Of a stretch of DNA of 64,000 nucleotides, positions 23,197 to 31,519 are shown in pieces. Each line of letters begins with the position of its first letter. Positions within the stretch are counted from its first letter, which is position 1. A model generated the notes under the pieces. It saw nothing but the letters and a program-made list of their open reading frames with translations. It did no database searches and was not told where the DNA came from. Source of the stretch: Streptomyces resistomycificus (GTDB taxonomy: Bacteria; Actinomycetota; Actinomycetes; Streptomycetales; Streptomycetaceae); assembly GCF_001514265.1 (NCBI RefSeq), contig NZ_KQ948993.1, forward strand, positions 62,001 through 126,000, in the 5' to 3' direction. The translations under genes and the position numbers were made by a program.

Positions 23197-23211
23197 AACA
23201 GGATTCCTGTT
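23197..23211. promoter_or_regulatory. MarR operator copy 1
   Basis: AACAGGA-T-TCCTGTT, a perfect 7-bp palindrome in the ALDH/MarR divergent spacer. The core CAGGNNTCCTG is shared with the site 34 bp away. Confidence 0.85.
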
Positions 23212-23230
23212 GGTTCGCAGTCTCATTACA

Positions 23231-23245
23231 GACAGGTTTCCTGTC
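23231..23245. promoter_or_regulatory. MarR operator copy 2
   Basis: GACAGG-TTT-CCTGTC, a perfect 6-bp palindrome 20 bases before the MarR start. With copy 1 it likely binds two dimers and controls both divergent transcripts. Confidence 0.85.
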
Positions 23246-23264
23246 AATGCTCTAACCTGAAGTC

Positions 23265-23702
23265 ATGCTCGACACTCAGGCAGTCAAGGCACCTCCGTCG
23301 CTCCTCTACATGGTGAAGCAGGTGGAGCTCGTCGTGCGATCGAAGCTGGATGAGCTGGTCAAACCCTCCGGGATCACCGCACTGCAGTACACCGCGCTCA
23401 CCGTCCTGCAGCGACACGACCAACTGTCGGCCGCCCAGCTGGCCCGGGACTCCTTCGTCACCGCCCAGTCCATCGCCGATCTCGTGCGGTCACTGGAGAA
23501 CCGCGGGCTGGTGCGCAGGGAGCGCAATCCGCGCAACCGCCGGGAGCTGCTGATCCTGCTGAGCGAGGCCGGCCGGGCTCTGCTCGCGCAACACGAGGGG
23601 CCCGTAAGGGAGTTGGAGGAGCGGATGGTCCGGGAACTCACGGCACACCAGACCGAGCAGTTCCGCCAGGCGCTCACCAAGGCCTGGCACGCCCTGTCGT
23701 AG
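23265..23702 (+). CDS. MarR-family regulator
   Basis: A 145-residue winged-helix protein. ITALQYTALTVLQRHDQLSA, LARDSFVTAQSIADLVRSLE (recognition helix) and RGLVRRERNPRNRRELLILL (wing) form the DNA-binding domain. N- and C-terminal helices form the dimer interface. It is divergent from the ALDH-ADH operon with twin palindromes between, so it probably represses that operon until a substrate-like aromatic is bound. Confidence 0.92.
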   Translation: MLDTQAVKAPPSLLYMVKQVELVVRSKLDELVKPSGITALQYTALTVLQRHDQLSAAQLARDSFVTAQSIADLVRSLENRGLVRRERNPRNRRELLILLSEAGRALLAQHEGPVRELEERMVRELTAHQTEQFRQALTKAWHALS

Positions 23703-23864
23703 CCCCGTCACGCACGCCACGGCACGTCTCGGCCGCAATTCGAAGACATATGTCAATCGAACATGCTCAAATTCGGTCCACGGAGGGTAACTTGCAGTCC
23801 GGGGACGGATGCGCGCGCACGCGGAGCCCCCACCATCGAGGAGCCGGTTGGAGGCGATGTCGTC

Positions 23865-24242
23865 GTGCAGCAGGAAGCGTCGCCGACCCCGCACCTGCGC
23901 GTCCTCCAGGACCGCGGACACACGGTCCTGGAGCTGCGCGGAGAGGTGGACATCGCCGCGGCGATGGAGATCATCCCCCACCTGGACCGGGTGACGGCGC
24001 ATCCCGGCGTCCGCCTGGTGGTCGACCTCAGCAGGGTCGAGTTCTTCGACTGCTCGGGCCTGCGCCTGCTCTACCGCGCCCGCGGCCGGGTCCTGGACCA
24101 GGGCGGCGAGCTGCTCCTGGTCTGCACGCATCCGCTCACCCTGCGCGTCCTCAAGGTGACCGGCCTGGCCCGCCTGCTGCCGCCGATGCCGACGCTGGAC
24201 GCGGCCCTCGGCCGGCCCGAGGCGGCCTCCGGCTCGGTGTGA
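23865..24242 (+). CDS. STAS-domain anti-anti-sigma factor
   Basis: A 125-residue protein. VLELRGEVDIAAAMEIIPHL and VVDLSRVEFFDCSGLRLLYR are the two STAS signatures; in the latter the usual phosphorylated Ser is FDCSGL. It likely sequesters an RsbW-type anti-sigma kinase not encoded here. GTG 23865 follows GGAGG at 10 bases; an upstream ATG 23763 would add 34 unconserved residues. A 10-bp palindrome GACATATGTC lies upstream (23745-23754). Confidence 0.87.
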   Translation: MQQEASPTPHLRVLQDRGHTVLELRGEVDIAAAMEIIPHLDRVTAHPGVRLVVDLSRVEFFDCSGLRLLYRARGRVLDQGGELLLVCTHPLTLRVLKVTGLARLLPPMPTLDAALGRPEAASGSV

Positions 24243-24267
24243 CCCCGCCGTCTCCGCTCCTCGCGGC

Positions 24268-25221
24268 CTAGTCGGTCCGCGGGGCGTCGAACAGGGCGCT
24301 GACGGACTCACCGTTGTGAATACGCCGTACGGCCTCCGCGAGGGCCGGGGCCACGGTCAGGATCCGCAGCTTGTCGGTGCGCTCCTCCTCCGGCACCGGC
24401 ACGGTGTTGGTGCACACGATCTCCAGTACGTCGGGCTGCTCGCCGATCCGCTTCAGCGCGCCGTCCGCGAACAGTCCGTGCGTGCAGGCGACCCGGATCG
24501 AGCGCGGGCCCAACTCCCGCAGCCGGTCGAGGAGTTCCAGCACCGTGCTGCCCTTGGCGATCTCGTCGTCCAGCACGATGACGTCCCGGCCGGCGACCTC
24601 GCCGATGACGGAGTTGATGCTCACCCGGTCGTCCGCGAACCGCTGTTTGGCACCGGCGGCCACCTGGGCGCCGATCAGACGGGCGAAGGCGGCGGCCTCC
24701 TTGGCGTTGCCGAGGTCGGGCGAGACGACGGTGGTCTGGGACAGGTCGTAGCGCCGGAAGTGCGCGGCCAGCTCGCGCAGCGCGTGCAGGTGGTCGACCG
24801 GGACCGAGAAGAAGCCGTGCACCTGCGGCGAGTGCAGGGTCATCGCCAGGACGCGGCTCGCGCCGGCCGCCACCATCAGGTCGGCGACCAGCCGTCCGCC
24901 CAGCGAGATCCGGGGTGCGTCCTTCTTGTCGGAGCGGGCGTAGGAGTAGTGCGGCATGACGACGTTGATCCGCCCGGCCGACGCCCCGCGAGCCGCGTCG
25001 CACATCATCAGCAGTTCCACGAGGTGCTCCTGCACCGGCCTGACCAGCGGCTGGATGAGGAAGACGTCCCGCTCCCGGCAGTTGGCCTGGAGCTGTACCT
25101 CCAGACAGTCGTTCGCGAACCGGCTGACCCTGGTGGGACTGAGCGGCACACCGAGATGCGCGCAGACCTCCTGGGCGAGCTCGGGGTGGGCGCTCCCGCT
25201 GAACACGGCGATGTCTCGCAC
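24268..25221 (-). CDS. prs: Ribose-phosphate diphosphokinase (PRPP synthetase)
   Basis: A 317-residue two-domain phosphoribosyltransferase-fold enzyme: RFANDCLEVQLQANCRERDV, then VVMPHYSYARSDKKDAPRIS (ATP and Mg site), TLHSPQVHGFFSVPVDHLHA, VVSPDLGNAKEAAAFARLIG, and VIVLDDEIAKGSTVLELLDR (PRPP loop). The PRPP loop reads DDEIAKGST rather than the DDxxDTGGT of the main housekeeping enzyme, so this may be a secondary paralogue. GTG 25221 follows GAGGAG at 6 bases. Makes PRPP from ribose-5-phosphate and ATP. Confidence 0.87.
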   Translation of the reverse strand: MRDIAVFSGSAHPELAQEVCAHLGVPLSPTRVSRFANDCLEVQLQANCRERDVFLIQPLVRPVQEHLVELLMMCDAARGASAGRINVVMPHYSYARSDKKDAPRISLGGRLVADLMVAAGASRVLAMTLHSPQVHGFFSVPVDHLHALRELAAHFRRYDLSQTTVVSPDLGNAKEAAAFARLIGAQVAAGAKQRFADDRVSINSVIGEVAGRDVIVLDDEIAKGSTVLELLDRLRELGPRSIRVACTHGLFADGALKRIGEQPDVLEIVCTNTVPVPEEERTDKLRILTVAPALAEAVRRIHNGESVSALFDAPRTD

Positions 25222-25420
25222 ACTCTGCTCCTCGCATGATCATTCCGGCTGCGGGGCTCATGCTACGGGCCTGGCGAAAAACCGGTTGCGGGCCGCCCGC
25301 CCGGGCACGCAATGATGGGGCCGTCCGTGTTCTCTCACGTCAGGGTCCCTCGCATGCGCCGACTCCTCGAAACCACCCCGCGCCCACTCCGGCCCACGGT
25401 TTACGAGGACACGTCCACCC

Positions 25421-27295
25421 ATGCGCACCCTGAACATCGGCATTCTGGCCCACGTCGACGCAGGTAAGACCAGCCTCACCGAGCGGCTGCTGTTCGACCA
25501 CGGAGCGATCGACCGGCTCGGCGGCGTCGACACCGGTGACACCCGCACCGACGACGGGGCGATCGAGCGGCAGCGCGGCATCACCATCCGCTCCGCCGTC
25601 GCCGCGTTCACCGCAGGTGACACACAGATCAACCTCATCGACACCCCGGGGCACTCCGACTTCATCGCCGAGGTCGAGCGCGCCCTGGAGGTCCTCGACG
25701 GCGCGGTGCTGCTGCTGTCCGCCGTGGAGGGCGTACAGGCACAGACCCGCGTGCTGATGCGGACCCTGCGGCGGCTGCGGCTGCCCACCCTGGTCTTCGT
25801 CAACAAGATCGACCGGCCGGGCGCCCGCTCGGACGCCCTGCTCGCCGACATCCGACGCAGGCTCACCCCGCACGTCGCACCGCTCACGGCCGTGACGGAC
25901 ATCGGCACCGCGCGGGCCGGTGTGGTGCCGCTCCCGGAGGGGCGCCGGCTGGCAGAGGCCCTCGCCGACGTCGACCCGGACGTCCTGGCGGCGGTCGTCG
26001 ACGGCCCCGAGCCCACCCCGGACGACCTCCGCGGGGCCCTGGCGGCCCGCACCGCCGACGGCTCCTTCCACCCCGTCCTCTTCGGCTCGGCCCTCGGTGG
26101 CCAGGGCGTCGCCGGACTGGTCGAGAACGTGACGCGGCTGATCCCACCCGCGCCCGTGCCGCCCGGCTCCGTGGCGCCCGGCTCCGAGCCGCGCGGCACG
26201 GTCTTCGCCGTACGGCCCGGTCCCGGTGGCGAACGGACGGCGTATCTGCGCCTGTACGACGGACGGGTGACCGCACGGCAGCGGCTCACCTTCCGGCGGC
26301 GGGAGGCAGACGGCCGGACGACCGAGGTCCGTGCACGGGCGACCCGCGTGGACGTCGTCGGCGGGGCCCGGACGCTCACCGCCGGGAACATCGCGGCGCT
26401 CACCGGCGTCGCGGGCATCCGAGTGGGCGACCGCCTCGGCGAACTCGGCGACCGCGCACCGCAGTTCGCCCCGCCGACGCTGGAGACCCTGGTCGTGGCG
26501 CGTCACCCGGAACAGGCGGCGGCGCTGCGCACCGCACTGCTCTGGCTCGCCGACCAGGATCCCCTGCTCCACGCCCGCCCCGCCACCGGCGGTGCCACCA
26601 CGCTGCTCCTGTACGGCGAGGTCCAGATGGAGGTCCTCGCCGCCACCCTCACCCAGGACTTCGGCATCGAGGCGGACTTCGAGCCGGGCCGGGTGCGGTT
26701 CCTGGAGCGGCCGGCCGGTGTCGGCGAGGCCTCGGACGAGCTTCCGTGGCACGACCTCACCCGCTACTGGGCGACGATCGGCCTGCGGGTGGAGCCCGGA
26801 CCGCGCGGCTCGGGCGGGGCGTTCGCGTACGAGACGGAACTGGGCGCACTCCCCCGCGCCTTCCACCAGGCCATCGAGGAGACGGTCCACGCGACCATGG
26901 CCACCGGCCCGCGCCAGACCCCCGTCACGGACTACCGCGTCACCCTCACCCGGTCGGGTTTCTGCGCGCCGATCAGCACCGCGGCCGACTTCCGCGGCCT
27001 CACGCCGATCGTGCTGCGCAGGGCGCTGGACCGGGCCGGGACCCGGTTGTACGAGCCGTATCACGCCTTCGAGGCGGAGGTCCCGCCGGACGCGCTCGCG
27101 CCGGTGACGGCCCGGCTGGCCGCGTCCGGTGCGGAGTTCACGGGGACCACGGGCGGGGACACGGCCTGGACGATCACCGGGGAGCTGCCGGCCCGCCGGG
27201 TGCGCGAGGTCGAGCTGCGCCTGCCCGGGCTGACACACGGAGAGGGGATGTGGTGGTCGTACCCGTCGGGCGACCGTGAACTGAGGCCGCACTGA
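25421..27295 (+). CDS. EF-G-like ribosomal protection GTPase (Tet(M)/OtrA type)
   Basis: A 624-residue protein of the Tet(M)/Tet(O)/OtrA family: LAHVDAGKTSLTERLLFDHG (P-loop), IERQRGITIRSAV (switch I), NLIDTPGHSDFIAEVERALE (G3), FVNKIDRPGARSD (G4), then domains II-V with EVQMEVLAATL and a C-terminal domain ending in VREVELRLPGLTHGEGMWWS. Its length (624) matches ribosomal protection proteins rather than EF-G (about 700). It is expected to release tetracyclines from the ribosome; whether this copy gives resistance cannot be read. Many streptomycetes carry such homologues. GAGGA precedes the ATG by about 11 bases. Confidence 0.88.
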   Translation: MRTLNIGILAHVDAGKTSLTERLLFDHGAIDRLGGVDTGDTRTDDGAIERQRGITIRSAVAAFTAGDTQINLIDTPGHSDFIAEVERALEVLDGAVLLLSAVEGVQAQTRVLMRTLRRLRLPTLVFVNKIDRPGARSDALLADIRRRLTPHVAPLTAVTDIGTARAGVVPLPEGRRLAEALADVDPDVLAAVVDGPEPTPDDLRGALAARTADGSFHPVLFGSALGGQGVAGLVENVTRLIPPAPVPPGSVAPGSEPRGTVFAVRPGPGGERTAYLRLYDGRVTARQRLTFRRREADGRTTEVRARATRVDVVGGARTLTAGNIAALTGVAGIRVGDRLGELGDRAPQFAPPTLETLVVARHPEQAAALRTALLWLADQDPLLHARPATGGATTLLLYGEVQMEVLAATLTQDFGIEADFEPGRVRFLERPAGVGEASDELPWHDLTRYWATIGLRVEPGPRGSGGAFAYETELGALPRAFHQAIEETVHATMATGPRQTPVTDYRVTLTRSGFCAPISTAADFRGLTPIVLRRALDRAGTRLYEPYHAFEAEVPPDALAPVTARLAASGAEFTGTTGGDTAWTITGELPARRVREVELRLPGLTHGEGMWWSYPSGDRELRPH

Positions 27296-27314
27296 GGGGA
27301 CTTGCGGATCCCCT

Positions 27315-27384
27315 TCACCGGGCGCACCGACGGGACCCGCCGAAGCCGCTCACCGGGCGCACCGACTGGACCCGCCGAAGCCGC
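27315..27384. repeat. Tandem 35-base duplication between convergent genes
   Basis: Units 27315-27349 and 27350-27384 differ at one base (G or T at position 18). They begin TCACCGGGCGCACCGAC and end CGCCGAAGCCGC. The following TCACC continues the pattern and includes the stop codon of the P450 gene. A duplication of the 3' flank of the P450 gene. Confidence 0.85.
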
Positions 27385-28575
27385 TCACCAGGACACCGGC
27401 AGCCGGCGCGGGCCACGGGTCATCCCGCCCTCCCGCCACTCGATGGTCTCGGGGGTGAACTCCGCCCGCAGGCCGGGGAAACGGGCGGCCAGGCGGTGCA
27501 GGGCGAGTCCGAGTTCGAGACGGGCCAGCCAGGCACCCAGGCAATGGTGGGGGCCCGCGCCGAAGACCACGCTGGGCGAGGCCGGCGGCGCGAAGAGGTC
27601 GGCCGGGCCGGGCGGGAAGACGGACGGATCACGGTTGGCGGAGTTGATCTGGACGGCGACCACCGCGCCCGCCGGAATGGTCACGCCCCCGACCTCGACG
27701 TCCTCGACGGCACGGCGGATCAGGCCCGGCAGCACCCGGCCCTCGCTGAGCGGCACGGTACGCAGCAGCTGCTCGACCGCCGCCGCGGCCGCCTCCTCGC
27801 TCCCGGCGAGGCCCGGCCAGGCGGCCCGCCCGTCGGTGAGCAGGCGGACGAGGATGTTGCCCAGGGCCGTCATGGTGGTCTCGTGTCCGGCCACCACCAG
27901 ACCCACGACCAGGGTCACCAGCTGCCGCTCGTCGATCCCCAGGGCGTCACCCGCCGCCACCAGCCCGCTGACCAGGTCGTCACCGGGGTCCTCGCGCCGC
28001 TCGACGACCAGTCCGGCGGCGAAGGCACCGAACTCCCGCATGGCCACGCCGACCTCCTCCGCGGTGTGGGCTCCGCCGGACAGGGCGTGGTCGGCCCAGT
28101 TCCGGATCCGCTCCCAGTCCACGTCGTCCAGGCCCATGAGACGGGAGACGACCGAGACGGGCAGCGCGCGGGTGAACCCCTCGATGATGTCCGCCGGCCG
28201 GGGCTGCCGGGCGAACTCGTCGAGGAGTGTCTCCACCACCGCGGCCACCCAGGGGCGCCAGCGGGCGATCGCCCGGGGCGTGAAGGCCCGCTGGACCGTG
28301 CCGCGCAGCCGCTGGTGGCCGGGGCCGTCCTGGTTGAGGAGGCCGTCCGGGGCGTCCAGCAGGTTCGGCACCACGAGCAGCGGCGGGGCGTCCCCGGCCA
28401 TCAGGGACCGCCGGTCGAAGCGGGGGTCCATGAGCACCCGCCGTGCCTCGGCGTACCGGGTCACGAGCCAGACCGGGGTACCGGTGGCGAGGGTGCTCAG
28501 GCGGGGCGGTCCGGCCTCGGGGAAGACGACGTGGTGCATGGGGCGAAGGGTCCGGGAGGTGCTGTCTGCGCTCAT
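27385..28575 (-). CDS. Cytochrome P450 with a Gln in place of the ExxR Glu
   Basis: A 396-residue P450. VVFGAGPHHCLGAWLARLEL is a canonical heme loop and VVGLVVAGHETTMTALGNIL the I-helix. The K-helix reads AVEQLLRTVPL: aligned with the usual EELLR, the ExxR Glu is Gln, although a Glu sits one residue earlier. GGAG lies about 7 bases before the ATG. No ferredoxin gene is adjacent. It lies convergent to the ribosomal protection gene and stands alone. Probably CYP105/107-like; substrate unknown. Confidence 0.87.
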   Translation of the reverse strand: MSADSTSRTLRPMHHVVFPEAGPPRLSTLATGTPVWLVTRYAEARRVLMDPRFDRRSLMAGDAPPLLVVPNLLDAPDGLLNQDGPGHQRLRGTVQRAFTPRAIARWRPWVAAVVETLLDEFARQPRPADIIEGFTRALPVSVVSRLMGLDDVDWERIRNWADHALSGGAHTAEEVGVAMREFGAFAAGLVVERREDPGDDLVSGLVAAGDALGIDERQLVTLVVGLVVAGHETTMTALGNILVRLLTDGRAAWPGLAGSEEAAAAAVEQLLRTVPLSEGRVLPGLIRRAVEDVEVGGVTIPAGAVVAVQINSANRDPSVFPPGPADLFAPPASPSVVFGAGPHHCLGAWLARLELGLALHRLAARFPGLRAEFTPETIEWREGGMTRGPRRLPVSW

Positions 28576-28730
28576 CCGGGTCTCCAGGTGCGCCGGTGGG
28601 AGGGCGTTTCACGCCGGCCCTTCACGCTAGTGCGCCGTCCTTGCCTCCGTCAGCGGTCTCAATCGGCCAACGGGACGGTCTGCCGAGGCCTTTGGTGGGA
28701 ATTCGAACAGTAGGAAGGAGGGCCGTCGCC

Positions 28731-29393
28731 ATGACGACTCCCATCAGGCGCGTGTCCAAGCGCATGCCCGGCTGGGCGAAGGCGGTGAGCGCCGTAGTGC
28801 TGGTGCTCGTCGTGTTCTTCGCGGGGATCCGGCTGAGCGTGCTGCCGGGACTCAAGGACCTGTTCGGCACGGAGACCCACGACCGCTCGGGTCCCGCACT
28901 GCTCGAGTCCATCCAGGACATCAGCCGTTACGACGCCGCCTCCGGCAACTTCCAGGTCGTCGTGGACCTGGAGAAGGACGCCAAGTTCCTGCCCGACGCG
29001 ATCCGCGGGACCCGCACCCTGTACGTCGGGGCGGGCACCGTCGACGCCTACGTCGACCTCGGCAAGGTCGGCAAGAACGACGTGACGGTCAACGACGACC
29101 GTACGTCCGCCATCCTGCGGCTGCCGCACGCACAGCTCGGCAAGGCCGCCCTCGACGCCGACCGTTCCTACGCCGTCTCCAAGCAGCGCGGCTTCCTCGA
29201 CCGTCTCGGGGACCTCTTCTCGGACAACCCCAACAGCGAGCAGGCCGTGCAGAAGCTCGCCGTGCGGCACATCACCGACGCGGCGAAGGAGAGCGAGCTG
29301 ACCACGCGGGCCGAGACCAACACCACCAACATGCTGGAAGGCCTGCTGGGCTCCCTCGGCTTCAAGAAGGTGGAGGTGAGCTACGGAACATGA
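28731..29393 (+). CDS. DUF4230 membrane-anchored protein
   Basis: A 220-residue protein with one N-terminal membrane segment (AVSAVVLVLVVFFAGIRLSV) and an outer domain typical of DUF4230: ISRYDAASGNFQVVVDLEKD, LYVGAGTVDAYVDLGKVG, and SAILRLPHAQLGKAALD. AAGGAGGG precedes the ATG. Function unknown. It is followed by a 15-bp hairpin. Confidence 0.85.
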   Translation: MTTPIRRVSKRMPGWAKAVSAVVLVLVVFFAGIRLSVLPGLKDLFGTETHDRSGPALLESIQDISRYDAASGNFQVVVDLEKDAKFLPDAIRGTRTLYVGAGTVDAYVDLGKVGKNDVTVNDDRTSAILRLPHAQLGKAALDADRSYAVSKQRGFLDRLGDLFSDNPNSEQAVQKLAVRHITDAAKESELTTRAETNTTNMLEGLLGSLGFKKVEVSYGT

Positions 29394-29420
29394 TCAGACC
29401 GAGACCGGTCGTCTCGTAGG

Positions 29421-29468
29421 CGCCTCCGGCGCCGTCCCCGTCCGTGTCCGGGAACGGCGCCGGAGGCG
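29421..29468 (+). terminator. Hairpin after the DUF4230 gene
   Basis: CGCCTCCGGCGCCGT pairs perfectly with ACGGCGCCGGAGGCG (15 bp) around an 18-base loop, 27 bases after the DUF4230 stop. There is no U-run, as is usual in Streptomyces. Confidence 0.7.
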
Positions 29469-29552
29469 CGAGCGCTCCGACACGGCATTCTCCGGCGGTT
29501 CCCGGGTAACCGCCCTACGACGCAGAGACGTTGAAGACTGGAGGAACGACGC

Positions 29553-30161
29553 ATGGCTCGTGCCGCTGCTCGCCCGCTTGCCGCTCTGCGCCTACGCACC
29601 GCCCGGTCCGAGAGGACTTCCAAGACCAAGGACAGGCCTGACAAGACCGACAGGCCCGTGAAGCCCGCCAAGAGCGACAGGGCGGCCAGGACCGGCAAGG
29701 GCGCCAAGGGCGAGCGGCGCCCGCTGCCCTTTCCGCTCCGGTTCCTGGCGATGCTGTGCGCCTTCGTGGTGATGGTGGCGTTCGCCGTGGTGCTGGCCCG
29801 TCTGACCCTGGAGCCCTCCCCCGCCTCCGAGGCGCTGACGCACACCAACATGCGGCCGGGGCGGTCCCTGCGGGCCTATCTGGACCAGCCCGCGCTGCGG
29901 GACGCCGTCAAGCAGATCGGCGGGAACCTGCTGCTGGGCATCCCGTTCGGCGTCCTCGTACCCGTGGTCGCCCCACGGACCCGTGGGATCCTGCGGGTGC
30001 TCCTGCTGACCGCGACCGTGATGCTCCTGGTGGAGTTCGCCCAGGGCGCGCTGATCACCGGCCGGGCCTTCGACATCGACGACGTGATCCTCAACACGAG
30101 CGGAGCCCTGGTGGGTTACCTCCTGCTGGGACGGCGGCTGAGCCGGGCCGTGCACAGCTGA
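29553..30161 (+). CDS. VanZ-family membrane protein
   Basis: A 202-residue protein. The N-terminal 55 residues are Lys/Arg/Asp-rich and disordered-looking (SKTKDRPDKTDRPVKPAKSD). Then come membrane segments FLAMLCAFVVMVAFAVVLA, GGNLLLGIPFGVLVPVVA, VLLLTATVMLLVEFAQGAL and VILNTSGALVGYLLLGRRL. EFAQ and FDIDDVILNTSG are the VanZ signatures. VanZ proteins affect teicoplanin susceptibility in enterococci; here the role is unknown. GGAGGA precedes the ATG. Confidence 0.87.
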   Translation: MARAAARPLAALRLRTARSERTSKTKDRPDKTDRPVKPAKSDRAARTGKGAKGERRPLPFPLRFLAMLCAFVVMVAFAVVLARLTLEPSPASEALTHTNMRPGRSLRAYLDQPALRDAVKQIGGNLLLGIPFGVLVPVVAPRTRGILRVLLLTATVMLLVEFAQGALITGRAFDIDDVILNTSGALVGYLLLGRRLSRAVHS

Positions 30162-30189
30162 GACCACCGACGTCCGGTCGGCCGGTCGG

Positions 30190-30426
30190 TCAGTGCCGGG
30201 TCCAGGTGAACTTGTCACCGCCCACCCAGCGGACGACGTCCGGATCGTCCAGGTCGTGGACGGTGATGCCGAACGCGGCGGCGGCCTCCAGGACGTCGGT
30301 GACGCTCTTCGCCTCACCGACCATCTGGCCGTCGATCTCCACGATCCGGAAGGGCGGACTGGTCGGCTGTACACCGAGCACCATGATCCGCGGGCGGGCG
30401 ATGTAGGGGCTCGCGATTTCGGTCAT
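30190..30426 (-). CDS. Small conserved-looking hypothetical protein
   Basis: A 78-residue protein, MTEIASPYIARPRIMVLGVQ, then FRIVEIDGQMVGEAKSVTDV and a Trp-containing C-terminus (VVRWVGGDKFTWTRH). It looks like a compact alpha/beta protein rather than a shadow frame, with balanced composition and no long arginine runs. No family recognised. No strong ribosome site precedes the ATG. It lies downstream of the strong palindrome at 30528-30573. Confidence 0.65.
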   Translation of the reverse strand: MTEIASPYIARPRIMVLGVQPTSPPFRIVEIDGQMVGEAKSVTDVLEAAAAFGITVHDLDDPDVVRWVGGDKFTWTRH

Positions 30427-30527
30427 GCATAGAGCGTAGAACGCAACCCGCGACGCGGCTGCGCGCACGTCACGCGCCCGGCAGGTCGCGGACCGCGGCC
30501 TCCACCGCGCCTCGGGCGGCCGGTCAC

Positions 30528-30573
30528 CCGTCGCCCTCGTGTTCACCCGGCCGGGTGAACACGAGGGCGACGG
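30528..30573. terminator. 46-bp perfect palindrome, strong bidirectional hairpin
   Basis: The left arm (30528-30550, starting CCGTCGCCCTCGTGTTCACC) is the exact reverse complement of the right arm (30551-30573), with no spacer. It lies 13 bases after the SDR stop codon. Folded RNA would give a 20-bp stem or longer, so it should end the SDR transcript. It is longer than most terminators and fully symmetrical. Confidence 0.8.
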
Positions 30574-30585
30574 TCCGGCCCTGCC

Positions 30586-31395
30586 TCAAGGCCGCCGCCA
30601 GCCGTCGTCGCCCAGGTGCGAGCCGGCCTGCGGGCCCATGCGGAGCATGCCGCCGTCCACACTCCAGGAGGCGCCGGTGACGTACGACGCTTCGGGGCCG
30701 GCGAGGAAGGCGATCACCGCGGCGACCTCGCGGGCGTCGCCGGGGCGCCCGAGCGGGACGCCGGGACGTCGCTCGGTGTGCGGGTCGGAGTCCTCCTGCC
30801 CGGTCATGGGGGTGGCGATCTCGCCGGGTGCGACCGCGTTGACGGTGATGCCGTGCTCGGCGAGTTCCAGTGCCATGACCTGGGTGAGCAGACCGAGGCC
30901 GCCCTTGGCCGCGCAGTAGGGGGCGGCGCCGACCCGGGGCTGGTGTTCGTGGACGGAGGTCACGTTGACGATCCGGCCGCCGCCGCCCTGCCGGATCATG
31001 TGCCGGGCCGCCTTCTGGCCGCACAGGAACGGTCCGATCAGGTCGACGTCGATGACCTCGCGGACGACGTCGAGCTCCAGGTCGAGGAAGGGCGTCATGG
31101 TCCCCGTACCGGCGTTGTTGACCAGGACGTCGACGCGGCCGAACCGGTCGTGGAGCTCGTCGACGGTGTCGGCGGCGGAGGGCAGCCGGGTGAGGTCCAT
31201 CTGCGCCACGGCGGCCCGCTGCCCGTGGGCGCGGACCTCCTCGGCGGTCTCCTCGGCGCCCGCGAGGTCGCTGTTCCAGGTGATGCCGACGTCCATCCCC
31301 GCCCGGGCCAGGCGGACGGCGGTGGCCCTGCCGATGCCGGAGTCGGCGCCGGTGATCACGGCCACCTTGCTGTGGGGTGCGGTGGGGGCGGACAT
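30586..31395 (-). CDS. Short-chain dehydrogenase/reductase
   Basis: A 269-residue classical SDR: VAVITGADSGIGRATAVRLA (NADP motif), VDVLVNNAGTGTMTPF, VNVTSVHEHQPRVG with the Ser, APYCAAKGGLGLLTQVMALE (YxxxK), and VNAVAPGEIATPMTG. The C-terminal ASYVTGASWSVDGGM is normal. GAGGAGG lies 5 bases before the ATG. It resembles glucose-1-dehydrogenase or 3-oxoacyl-reductase types; substrate undetermined. Confidence 0.92.
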   Translation of the reverse strand: MSAPTAPHSKVAVITGADSGIGRATAVRLARAGMDVGITWNSDLAGAEETAEEVRAHGQRAAVAQMDLTRLPSAADTVDELHDRFGRVDVLVNNAGTGTMTPFLDLELDVVREVIDVDLIGPFLCGQKAARHMIRQGGGGRIVNVTSVHEHQPRVGAAPYCAAKGGLGLLTQVMALELAEHGITVNAVAPGEIATPMTGQEDSDPHTERRPGVPLGRPGDAREVAAVIAFLAGPEASYVTGASWSVDGGMLRMGPQAGSHLGDDGWRRP

Positions 31396-31519
31396 GCGGG
31401 CCTCCTCGTGGGCGGGGGCGGTGACGAGGCATCGCTGTACCCGGCCGCGTACCGGACAAACGCCGTGATCCGCCGTGCGGCCCCGGTGGAGCTGGGGAAC
31501 TCTGGAGGTGGAGGTGGCG

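Noticed and set aside
25236..25433. 65-codon frame overlapping the start of the ribosomal protection gene, possible attenuation leader
   Set aside because: No ribosome site and no paired stem structures typical of Tet(M) attenuation were seen.
25340..27292. 650-residue open frame opposite the ribosomal protection gene
   Set aside because: The sense strand has clear GTPase motifs; the opposite frame has no recognisable domain and shadow composition.
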